Source: Actinomycetota bacterium (GTDB taxonomy: Bacteria; Actinomycetota; Thermoleophilia; Gaiellales; Gaiellaceae). Taken from it: a stretch of DNA of 8,685 nt. Location: contig VAXK01000272.1 in the NCBI GenBank assembly GCA_005885565.1, positions 1 to 8,685 on the forward strand, given 5' to 3'. A program made the position numbers and the translations under genes. Below the pieces are notes generated by a model. It was not told the origin of the DNA, did not search any database, and saw nothing but the letters and a program-made list of their open reading frames with translations. Numbering within the stretch: the stretch's first letter is position 1; each line of letters begins with the position of its first letter. Shown here in pieces: positions 1 through 5,483 of the stretch.

Positions 1-75
1 CGCGACGTCGACCCTCCGGTCGACCGAGCTCTCTCGCGCGAGCCTCGAGTAGCGCTTCGCGATCGATTCGCTCAC
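1..75 (-). CDS. Possible start of a leftward gene, cut by the left edge
   Basis: On the minus strand a reading frame is open from a GTG at 75 (another GTG lies directly before it at 78) to the left edge, about 25 codons. It would begin MSESIAKRYSRLARESS. A GAGG lies 6 nt before the GTG at 75, which would serve as a ribosome binding site. The peptide is charged and could start a helical N-terminus, but it is too short to assign to a family. In GC-rich DNA an open frame this short is weak evidence; the SD-like GAGG and the lack of any competing gene here are the only support. Confidence 0.3.
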   Translation of the reverse strand, partial: MSESIAKRYSRLARESSVDRRVDVA

Positions 76-172
76 CACGGGCCTCGCCAGTCTAAGCCCC
101 GTTGGGTGTCACTTCGAGACATCTGGCGCAGGCCCCGGATCGAACCTACGATCGCGAGGTGCCCCGTGGCTT

Positions 173-205
173 TCCCGATCCCGAAGGTCGGGAGCCTCGG
201 GAGGC
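173..205. repeat. Two adjacent GC-rich hairpins in the intergenic region
   Basis: TCCCGA occurs twice in tandem (173-178 and 179-184) and its exact complement TCGGGA follows at 188-193, giving a 6-bp stem with a 3-nt loop. Directly after it GCCTC (194-198) and GAGGC (201-205) form a second 5-bp stem. There is no T-run, so this is not a standard intrinsic terminator. It could be a copy of a dispersed palindromic intergenic repeat or a remnant of a longer element next to the broken antitoxin gene. The rest of 76-234 shows no gene that I can support. Confidence 0.35.
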
Positions 206-234
206 CGGGTTGAGTCGAGCGGAGCGGAGCCGAG

Positions 235-484
235 GTGGAGCTGACGGTCCGCGTGCACTTCGAAGATGGCGCGTACTGGGCAGAGGTTCTGGAGCTGCCG
301 GGCTGCTTCGCGTCCGGCGAGACGCTCGACGCGCTGAAGGACGCCCTCGAAGAAGGCGATCGCGATGTAACTCGAGGACGACGCGGCCACGGCTCGGCCC
401 GATCTGCTCGAGGCCCTGCGGCAGGGAACCCGTGGAGGGCTTCGGGTCGACGAGATGAAGGTGCTCGTTCCTCCCGCCGAATAA
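235..484 (+). pseudogene. Decayed HicB-family antitoxin gene (frameshift plus stop)
   Basis: The first 40 codons from the GTG at 235 (GGAG 5 nt upstream) read as a HicB-type antitoxin: an MELTVRVHFEDGAYWAEV strand-rich start, then ELPGCFASGETLDAL and a helix ending in ALEE. HicB is the partner of the HicA mRNA interferase. After codon 40 the frame is lost. Removing one G of the GG at 355-356 restores the expected continuation AIAM, but that frame meets a TAA at 368-370, where one base change (TAA to TAC) would give the usual Tyr. Beyond it the same frame continues to a proper stop at 482-484 with an antitoxin-like tail ending DEMKVLVPPAE. Two independent lesions argue for real decay rather than one sequencing error. 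No HicA gene is seen on either side. Family assignment is by recall of HicB N-termini. Confidence 0.7.
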
Positions 485-505
485 CGCCGCACGGTCTACC
501 GCGTA

Positions 506-522
506 GATAAGCTCGGCTTATG
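506..522 (+). promoter_or_regulatory. LysR-type operator overlapping the -10 and start codon of the regulator gene
   Basis: GATAAGCTCGGCTTATG contains a perfect 6-bp dyad, ATAAGC and GCTTAT separated by TCG, and has the T-N11-A form of LysR boxes (T508, A520). It is unusually AT-rich for this window. It contains a -10-like TAAGCT at 508-513 placed exactly 6 nt before the ATG at 520, and no Shine-Dalgarno sequence precedes that ATG, so the transcript is probably leaderless. A regulator bound here would cover both the promoter and the start codon, consistent with negative autoregulation. The dyad is seen; its use is inferred. Confidence 0.6.
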
Positions 523-1413
523 GATACGCGGCAGCTCGCAGCCTTCTGCGCGGTCGTCGAGCGCCGGAGCTTCTCGCAGGCGGCGGCGCGGCTCGGCGTC
601 ACGCAGCCCGCGGTGAGCCTCCAGATCCGGGCGCTCGAGGAGCGACTCGGCCAGCGACTGCTCGACCGCTCCGGACGGCGCGTCGAGCCCACCGAGGCGG
701 GGATGCTCCTCTACCGCTACGCGCAGAAGCTGCTCGCGCTCGAGGAGCAGCTCGTCGAGGAGGTCTCCGCCGCGGCGGAGGGTGCGCTCACCGGCCGGCT
801 CGAGATCGGCGCCTCGACCGGGCCGGGCGGCTCCGTGCTCCCGCCGCTCCTCTGCGAGTTCCAGGCGGCGAACCCCGGGACGACGATCGGCCTCTCGGTC
901 TTCGACACGCAGACGGTCGTCGACCTCGTCGGCCGGCGCGAGCTCGAGCTCGGCGTCGTCGGCGCCGCGCGGCGCCAGCGGTCGGTCGTCTTCGAGCCGT
1001 TCTTCAGGGACGAGGTCGTCCTCGCCGTCCCTCCGGCGCATCCGTTCGCGGGGCGGACGGTGTCGCTGGACGAGCTTCGCTCGGAGCCGCTGATCGTGAT
1101 GCAGGAGGGTGCGGGCGTGCGGCAGGTGATCGAGGACGAGCTGCGCGCCGCGGGGACGCGCCTGCGCGACCTCGAGCCGAAGCTCGAGCTGGGCCTCCAG
1201 GAGTCGGTGCGAAGCGCCGTCCGCGCCGGGTACGGCGTCACGTTCATCTCGCGCTCGGCGGTCGAGGCGGAGCTCGAGGCCGGCACGATCGCGACCGCGC
1301 GCGTCGAGGGCCTCGAGCCGGCGCGGGAGATCTCGCTCGTCCGGGCGGCGGGGCGCTCGCCGACGCGGCTGGCCGACGCATTCGTGGCCTTCGCGCGCGA
1401 GCGGCTCGCGTGA
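520..1413 (+). CDS. LysR-family transcriptional regulator, CysL-like
   Basis: This 297-residue protein has the normal length of a LysR regulator. Residues 1-60 form the winged helix-turn-helix, with SFSQAAARLGVTQPAVS and IRALEERLGQRLLDR at 17-50, followed by a linker helix to about residue 88. The effector domain starts at about 91 (TGRLEIGAS, then VLPPLLCEFQAANPG), which resembles the periplasmic-binding-protein fold of CysL-like regulators. In Bacillus, CysL activates sulfite reductase genes, so a sulfur-related effector such as sulfite or an activated-sulfur intermediate is plausible; that is inference. The ATG at 520 sits inside the LysR box described separately. The stop overlaps the start of the downstream dehydrogenase gene as GTGA, so the two are co-translated. 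LysR family is certain, CysL subtype moderately so. Confidence 0.92.
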   Translation: MDTRQLAAFCAVVERRSFSQAAARLGVTQPAVSLQIRALEERLGQRLLDRSGRRVEPTEAGMLLYRYAQKLLALEEQLVEEVSAAAEGALTGRLEIGASTGPGGSVLPPLLCEFQAANPGTTIGLSVFDTQTVVDLVGRRELELGVVGAARRQRSVVFEPFFRDEVVLAVPPAHPFAGRTVSLDELRSEPLIVMQEGAGVRQVIEDELRAAGTRLRDLEPKLELGLQESVRSAVRAGYGVTFISRSAVEAELEAGTIATARVEGLEPAREISLVRAAGRSPTRLADAFVAFARERLA

Positions 1414-2378
1414 TCGTCCGCTGGGGACTCGACACGCTCGGGCCCGTCCTCGCTGAGGTGGGCTCGGCGCGGCCGTTCGTCGTCGCGAGCGAGCGCTGGT
1501 CGGAGCTGGAGCTGCCGTTCAAGCCGGCCGGGCGCTGGACGGAGGTGCCCTCCGACCGCATCGAGGAGGCCACCGCCGCAGCGAAGGGCGCCGACGCCGT
1601 CGTCGCAATCGGCGGCGGCAGCGCGATCGACCTCGGCAAGGCGATCTCGGCGGCGACCGGCCTCCCCGTCGTCTCGGTTCCGACGACCTACGCCGGGGCG
1701 GAGTGGACGCCGTACTTCGGGATCCGCGATCCCGACCGGCGTCTGCACGGCGGCGGCAGCGGTGCCCATCTCGCGGCGATCGTGTACGACGCGGACCTCG
1801 TCGGCGGCCTGCCGCTCGCGGTGATGGTGGGAACGGCGATGAACGCGCTCGCTCATTGCGCGGAAGCGCTCTACGTCGAGGGCAGAAACGACGATGCCGA
1901 CGCGCATGCGCTCGAGGGAGCCCGGCTGATCGGCGAGTTCGTGCCGCGCGTGGTGGATGCGCCGGAGGATCGCGAGCTACGGGAACGGCTCCTGGGCGGC
2001 GCCTGCGAGGCCGGGCAGGCCCTCGGCGGCTCGATGCTCGCGCTCGGACACGCGATGGCGCAGGCGCTCGGCGGTCGCTATGGCCTCCCGCACGGGGCGC
2101 TGAACGCGATCTGCCTGCCTGCCGCGCTCCGCTTCAACGAGCCGGTCGCGCCGGATGCTCTCCGCCGCCTCGGGACCGCGCTTCGGACGGACGACCCGAT
2201 CGCCCGCGTCGAGGAGCTCGCGCGGCTCGGCGGCTTCGAGCGGCTCCGCGACCTGGGCGTGCCCGAGGAGGATCTCGACGACGTCGCCGAGGCCGTGGCC
2301 GCCCGCCCGGGCGCGAAGGCGAATCCTCGGCCCGCGAGCCCGGAGCAGGTCGCGGAGCTTCTCCGCTCCGTCTGGTAG
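1410..2378 (+). CDS. Iron-containing alcohol dehydrogenase / maleylacetate reductase-like protein
   Basis: The 322-residue protein has the two-domain fold of group III alcohol dehydrogenases. Residues 1-130 form the nucleotide domain, with AIGGGSAIDLGKAISAATG at 67-85 and PTTYAGAEWTP at 91-101, the latter typical of maleylacetate reductases. The helical metal domain carries H149 (NALAHCAEALY), H214 (LGHAMAQALGG) and H228 (GLPHG). The fourth usual metal ligand, an Asp in DxxxH, is Asn (N145), as I recall for maleylacetate reductases, which need no catalytic iron. It probably reduces an oxo-acid or unsaturated acid with NAD(P)H. The N-terminus is about ten residues shorter than many relatives. 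It overlaps the regulator gene by 4 nt (GTGA), so it is likely regulated with it. No aromatic-degradation genes are nearby, so the maleylacetate substrate is doubtful; a sulfur-containing oxo-acid is a speculative alternative. Confidence 0.85.
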   Translation: MIVRWGLDTLGPVLAEVGSARPFVVASERWSELELPFKPAGRWTEVPSDRIEEATAAAKGADAVVAIGGGSAIDLGKAISAATGLPVVSVPTTYAGAEWTPYFGIRDPDRRLHGGGSGAHLAAIVYDADLVGGLPLAVMVGTAMNALAHCAEALYVEGRNDDADAHALEGARLIGEFVPRVVDAPEDRELRERLLGGACEAGQALGGSMLALGHAMAQALGGRYGLPHGALNAICLPAALRFNEPVAPDALRRLGTALRTDDPIARVEELARLGGFERLRDLGVPEEDLDDVAEAVAARPGAKANPRPASPEQVAELLRSVW

Positions 2379-2381
2379 GCG

Positions 2382-2714
2382 CTAGCAGGGCCCGGCGGCG
2401 GGGTGCCCGCTTGGCCCGGCGAGGTGGTACGTGTTGCCGTCGAGTCGGACCTGGAGGCAGTAGACGGTCTCGTTCGCGTAGATCACCTTCAGGTGCCGGT
2501 AGGCGCGCAGGCTCGTGTCGCGGTAGGTGCCGACGAGCGACTTCGCCTCCGCCTCGGTATGCGCCGCGGCGCGGAGCTCGGTGGACGCGAGCTCGCGGCC
2601 TCGCACGAGGTGGACCGAGCCGCCGCGATGGAGCTCGAAGTGCTTGCCGTAGAACGTGTAGCCGGAGAGGGCGAGGACGAGCCACATGAGGACGAAGCCG
2701 GCGGCGCGGGACAC
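2382..2714 (-). CDS. Small membrane-anchored protein of unknown function
   Basis: I do not recognise this 110-residue protein. Residues 4-22 (AAGFVLMWLVLALSGYTFYG) form a single hydrophobic segment with an Arg just before it, so it is a signal anchor or uncleaved signal peptide with the rest outside the cytoplasm. The outer part is polar and mixed, with HLKVIYANETVYCLQV at 74-89 and a GNTYHLAGPSGHPAAGPC tail. Its only cysteines, C86 and C110, could form a disulfide. Codon use is strongly G/C-ending in this frame, which supports it as real. The start is a GTG at 2714 without a clear Shine-Dalgarno. The gene is convergent with the dehydrogenase, with only 3 nt between stops, and is divergent from the flavoprotein operon, sharing the 95-nt region 2715-2809. 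The family is unknown, and a role in the sulfur operon is not supported. Confidence 0.65.
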   Translation of the reverse strand: MSRAAGFVLMWLVLALSGYTFYGKHFELHRGGSVHLVRGRELASTELRAAAHTEAEAKSLVGTYRDTSLRAYRHLKVIYANETVYCLQVRLDGNTYHLAGPSGHPAAGPC

Positions 2715-2755
2715 GCGGCGGTGATCGGCACAGCGCCGCCGGCACTTGAGCCAGT

Positions 2756-2772
2756 GATAAGCGACTGTGATG
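2756..2772 (+). promoter_or_regulatory. Candidate second LysR box upstream of the flavoprotein operon
   Basis: GATAAGCGACTGTGATG repeats the first 7 bases of the operator at 506-522 exactly, keeps the T-N11-A spacing (T2758, A2770), and matches 11 of 17 positions overall, with the right half degenerate (TGTGATG against GCTTATG). It is centred about 43 nt before the likely transcription start near 2807, a usual place for a LysR activator. This suggests the regulator at 520-1413 controls the operon. One exact half-site is modest evidence. Confidence 0.4.
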
Positions 2773-2794
2773 CGTGAAATTAGAAGTACGGTGG

Positions 2795-2800
2795 TAAACT
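2795..2800 (+). promoter_or_regulatory. Probable -10 element of the eight-gene operon (near-leaderless)
   Basis: TAAACT fits the actinobacterial TANNNT -10 pattern and lies 9 nt before the ATG at 2810 in a locally AT-rich stretch (2774-2800). No Shine-Dalgarno precedes that ATG, so the mRNA probably begins within a few bases of the start codon. No convincing -35 hexamer is seen at 16-18 nt upstream, which fits a promoter that needs an activator such as the LysR protein. Confidence 0.45.
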
Positions 2801-2809
2801 CCCCGATTC

Positions 2810-4003
2810 ATGGCGACGCCCATGTCCTTCGACCTGCTCGTGGTCGGCAGTGGAGCCTCGGGGCTCGCCGCCGCGCTCTCGGCCGAGCGGGCCGGGGCAC
2901 GTGTGGCCCTCGTCGCGAAGGACTCGGTGCAGTCGTGCAACTCCGCGAAGGCGCAGGGAGGAATCCAGGCCGCTTTCGGCGAGGACGACTCGCCCGACAT
3001 CCACGCCGAGGACGTCTGGCGGAGCTCGCACGAGACGGCCGACCGGCGGCTCGTCGAGGTGCTGACGAGCGAGGCGCCCGACACCATCCACCGGCTCGAG
3101 GAGCTCGGGGTCGAGTTCACGCGCGAGAACGGGGGCTACCGGCTCGCGCGCTGCGGCGGCGCGACGCGCAGGCGGCTCCTCCAGGTCGGCGACCGCACCG
3201 GCCACGCGATCACCAAAGCGCTCCGCGAGGCGCTCGAGGCGTCGACCGCGCAGATCTTTCCGAAGTCGCCGCTCCACGAGCTCGAGCGGAGCACAGGCGG
3301 CTGGCGCGCCCGCTGCGGCGAGCACGTCTTCGACGCGCAGACGGTGGTCCTCGCCGCCGGCGGGCGCTGCTTCAGGGAGGCGCGCGAGCGCGGGGAGCTG
3401 TCGACGAACCACCCCGGAGCGACCGGCGAGGTGACGCGAATCGCGCTCGAGCTCGGCGCCGAGGCGCGCGACCTCGACGCGCTCCAGTACCACCCGAACG
3501 GCGGCGCCTGGCCGGCGACGATGCAGGGCTACTCGATCCCCGAGACGACGCGTGCCTACGGCGCGACGCTGCTCAACGCAGAGCGCGAGGAGTTCACCGA
3601 TCCGCTCGGCCCGCGCGACGCCGTCGCGCAGGCGATCTTCGACGAGGTCGACGCCGGCCGCGGCGTCGAGACGCCGGACGGCCGTCCCGCCGTCTACCTC
3701 GACACCACCCGGATCGCGGAACGAGACGCCGAGATCTCGCTGCCCTACATGCTCCGCCGCTACCGTGCAGCCGGGATCGACCCGCTCGCGGAGCCGATCC
3801 TCACGTATCCGGTGCTCCACTACCAGAACGGGGGTCTCGTGATCGACGAGCAGGCGGAGACGACGCTCGACGGGCTGTACGCCTGCGGCGAGATCGCCGG
3901 CGGCACGCACGGGCGCAACCGGATGATGGGCAACTCGCTCCTCGAGTGCTGCGTGTTCGGCCGGCGCGCCGGGCGGGCGGCGGCGGAGAAGGCGCGCGCA
4001 TGA
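2810..4003 (+). CDS. Short fumarate reductase / L-aspartate oxidase-like FAD protein
   Basis: This 397-residue flavoprotein belongs to the SdhA/FrdA/NadB family. The FAD-binding Rossmann motif GSGASGLAAALSAERAG is at 13-29, NSAKAQGGIQAAFG at 44-57, VVLAAGG at 179-185, and the closing FAD motif ACGEIAGGTHG at 358-368. The catalytic set is kept: H228 (QYHPN), E245 and R248, the proton-donor arginine R269 (GPRD), H337 (HYQNGG) and R371 (NRMMGNSLL). Changes from the family stand out: the Thr of the TE substrate motif is Pro (P244), QYHPT is QYHPN, and HYxMGG is HYQNGG. The C-terminal helical domain of about 130-200 residues is absent, and no iron-sulfur or membrane subunit is encoded beside it, so it is probably a soluble enzyme. 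The ATG at 2810 fits the leaderless promoter; M5 is an alternative. Its stop overlaps the next gene (ATGA). The substrate could be fumarate/succinate, aspartate, or a sulfonate analogue. Confidence 0.85.
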   Translation: MATPMSFDLLVVGSGASGLAAALSAERAGARVALVAKDSVQSCNSAKAQGGIQAAFGEDDSPDIHAEDVWRSSHETADRRLVEVLTSEAPDTIHRLEELGVEFTRENGGYRLARCGGATRRRLLQVGDRTGHAITKALREALEASTAQIFPKSPLHELERSTGGWRARCGEHVFDAQTVVLAAGGRCFREARERGELSTNHPGATGEVTRIALELGAEARDLDALQYHPNGGAWPATMQGYSIPETTRAYGATLLNAEREEFTDPLGPRDAVAQAIFDEVDAGRGVETPDGRPAVYLDTTRIAERDAEISLPYMLRRYRAAGIDPLAEPILTYPVLHYQNGGLVIDEQAETTLDGLYACGEIAGGTHGRNRMMGNSLLECCVFGRRAGRAAAEKARA

Positions 4004-4896
4004 GCGCCGTCGCGACCGACCTGCAGCGCGTGGTCGAGGACGCTGCGGCGCACCTCTACGTCTGGGCGCTCAAGGACATCCCGCAGGACCTGCGCGACGC
4101 GCTCGCCGACGCGCGCGAGCGCGAGACGTCCGTGCCGGGCCGCCGCGTCCTCGACACGATCGTCCGCAACGTCCAGGTCGCCGACGACGAGGGGAACCTC
4201 GTCTGCCAGGACACCGGCATCGCCGTCTACACGTGCCACGTCGGCGAGCGTTTCCCGCTCCATCCGGCGCGGATCTACGAGGCGCTGCGCGACGGCACCG
4301 AGCGCGCCACGCTCGAGCACCCCCTGCGCTCGAACGCCGTCCACACGATCACACGCGAGAACACGGGGCCGAACACGGGCTACCGGCTCCCGATCGTGCA
4401 CTGGGAGTTCGTCCCCGACTGGGACGGCCTCGACGTGAAGTGCGTGCCCAAGGGCTCCGGCTCCGAGAACATGTCCTTCCTGAAGATGTGCGTCCCCGCC
4501 GACGGCGTGAAGGGGATCAAGCAGTTCGTGCTCGAGTCGATCGTCGGCGCCGGCGGGAAGCCCTGCCCGCCGGGGATCGTCGGCGTCGGCATCGGCGGCT
4601 CGGCCGACTACGCGATGTATCTCGCGAAGGAGGCCATCACCCGCCCGATCGGGACGCGCAACCCCGATCCGGTCGTGGCGCAGCTCGAGGACGAGCTCTT
4701 CGAGCTCCTGAACGAGACCGGGATCGGCCCGATGGGGCTCGGCGGCGACGTCACCGTCCTCCAGTGCCACGTCGAGCACGCCGACACGCACATGACCCTC
4801 AACCCCGTGGCCGTGAACTACCAGTGCTGGGCAGCGCGCCGCGCGACCGCGCACGTGGCCGCCGACGGAACCGTCGACTTCGACCGGGAGGCGTGA
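4000..4896 (+). CDS. Class I (4Fe-4S) fumarase-type hydro-lyase, alpha subunit
   Basis: The 298-residue protein matches the alpha subunit of two-component class I fumarases and L-tartrate dehydratases, which add or remove water on C4 hydroxy-dicarboxylates. The candidate cluster cysteines are C69 in CQDTG, C189 in CPPGIVGVGIGG and C276 in VNYQCWAARR. D71 of the CQDTG motif, KGSGSENMSFLKM at 151-163 and GLGGDVTVL at 246-254 are further family signatures. The start at 4000 gives a 4-nt ATGA overlap with the flavoprotein gene and has AAGG 7 nt upstream; the open frame extending much further left is a shadow of the flavoprotein gene. The beta subunit follows with a 1-nt overlap. Fumarase, tartrate dehydratase and other hydro-lyases cannot be told apart from sequence alone. 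Confidence 0.9.
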   Translation: MSAVATDLQRVVEDAAAHLYVWALKDIPQDLRDALADARERETSVPGRRVLDTIVRNVQVADDEGNLVCQDTGIAVYTCHVGERFPLHPARIYEALRDGTERATLEHPLRSNAVHTITRENTGPNTGYRLPIVHWEFVPDWDGLDVKCVPKGSGSENMSFLKMCVPADGVKGIKQFVLESIVGAGGKPCPPGIVGVGIGGSADYAMYLAKEAITRPIGTRNPDPVVAQLEDELFELLNETGIGPMGLGGDVTVLQCHVEHADTHMTLNPVAVNYQCWAARRATAHVAADGTVDFDREA

Positions 4897-5483
4897 TGGC
4901 AGTCCACGAGGTCACCTTTCCGATCACGGACGAAGCCGAGATCCTGAAGCTGCGCGCCGGCGACGAGGTCGTCGTCCAGGGGCACGTCATCGGGATCCGC
5001 GACCGGACGCAGATCCGGATCTTCGACCAGGGCCAGGAGCCGCCGATGGACCTCCGCGGCGCCTTCCTCCTGCACACCGCGCCCGGGGTCCGGAAGCTGG
5101 ACGACGGGCGCTACGAGAAGGTCTGCATCGGCACGACCACCTCGGCGCGGATGGTCCGCTTCACCGAGCCGCTCGGCGAGCGCTACGGCGTGCGCGCGAT
5201 CTGCGGCAAGGGCGGCTTCCCGGACGAGGCGATCGAGCCGATGCGGCGGTACGGGATGGTCTACTTCGCGATCGTCGGCGGCGCGGCGGCGCTCGAGACG
5301 ACCCAGATCGAGGAGATCGAGGAGGTCGCCTGGGAGGAGCTCATGCCCGAGTGCCTGTGGAAGTTCCGCGTCAAGGACTTCGGGCCGCTCACGGTCGGGA
5401 TCGACGCCCACGGCAACTCGCTCTACCACGACGTCCAGACGGCCGCCCAGGAGAAGCTGAAGGAGCTCTTTGCGCGACTTTGA
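4896..5483 (+). CDS. Class I fumarase-type hydro-lyase, beta subunit (divergent)
   Basis: The 195-residue protein is the partner of the preceding alpha subunit and has the normal length for a separate beta subunit. The active-site residues known from Leishmania fumarase (R421, T467, R471, K491 as I recall them) map with exactly conserved spacing to R35, T81, R85 and K105, in IRDRTQ, GTTTSARM and GKGG. The surroundings differ: the usual RDAAHxR is RDRTQIR, and GPTTSxRMD is GTTTSARMV. This suggests a family variant with an altered substrate pocket. GGGAGG at 4886-4891 supports the ATG at 4896, which overlaps the alpha stop as TGATG. The stop lies 14 nt inside the next gene. Fumarate hydratase is the default annotation; a sulfonate or tartrate-like substrate is possible. 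Confidence 0.88.
   Translation: MAVHEVTFPITDEAEILKLRAGDEVVVQGHVIGIRDRTQIRIFDQGQEPPMDLRGAFLLHTAPGVRKLDDGRYEKVCIGTTTSARMVRFTEPLGERYGVRAICGKGGFPDEAIEPMRRYGMVYFAIVGGAAALETTQIEEIEEVAWEELMPECLWKFRVKDFGPLTVGIDAHGNSLYHDVQTAAQEKLKELFARL
5460..5465 (+). promoter_or_regulatory. Ribosome binding site fixing a TTG start
   Basis: AAGGAG lies 4 nt before the TTG at 5470, inside the end of the beta-subunit gene. No ATG or GTG is available before the conserved THVIDKGLGP motif, so this site decides in favour of the TTG as the start of the phosphosulfolactate synthase gene. Confidence 0.7.

Noticed and set aside
126..155. T-loop-like GGTTCGATCC on the minus strand (137-146), suggesting a tRNA end
   Set aside because: The flanking bases do not form a T-stem beyond one or two pairs, and no acceptor, D or anticodon arms can be drawn around it.
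102..458. Plus-strand open frame of 118 codons overlapping the antitoxin remnant
   Set aside because: The product is Arg/Gly-rich without family features, whereas the overlapping frames give a recognisable HicB sequence.
2376..2400. Bidirectional terminator between the convergent genes
   Set aside because: Only a short GCTAGC palindrome and a GC-rich run are present; there is no stem-loop followed by a T-run on either strand.
2767..3999. Long open frame on the plus strand running into the fumarase alpha gene
   Set aside because: It is an Arg/Ala-rich shadow of the flavoprotein gene; the real alpha start is the ATG at 4000, where family similarity begins.
2810..4003. Dissimilatory APS reductase alpha subunit (AprA), given the nearby sat gene
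   Set aside because: AprA is in the same flavoprotein superfamily but is about 600 residues and needs AprB; this protein is 397 residues with fumarate-reductase-type catalytic residues and no ferredoxin partner.
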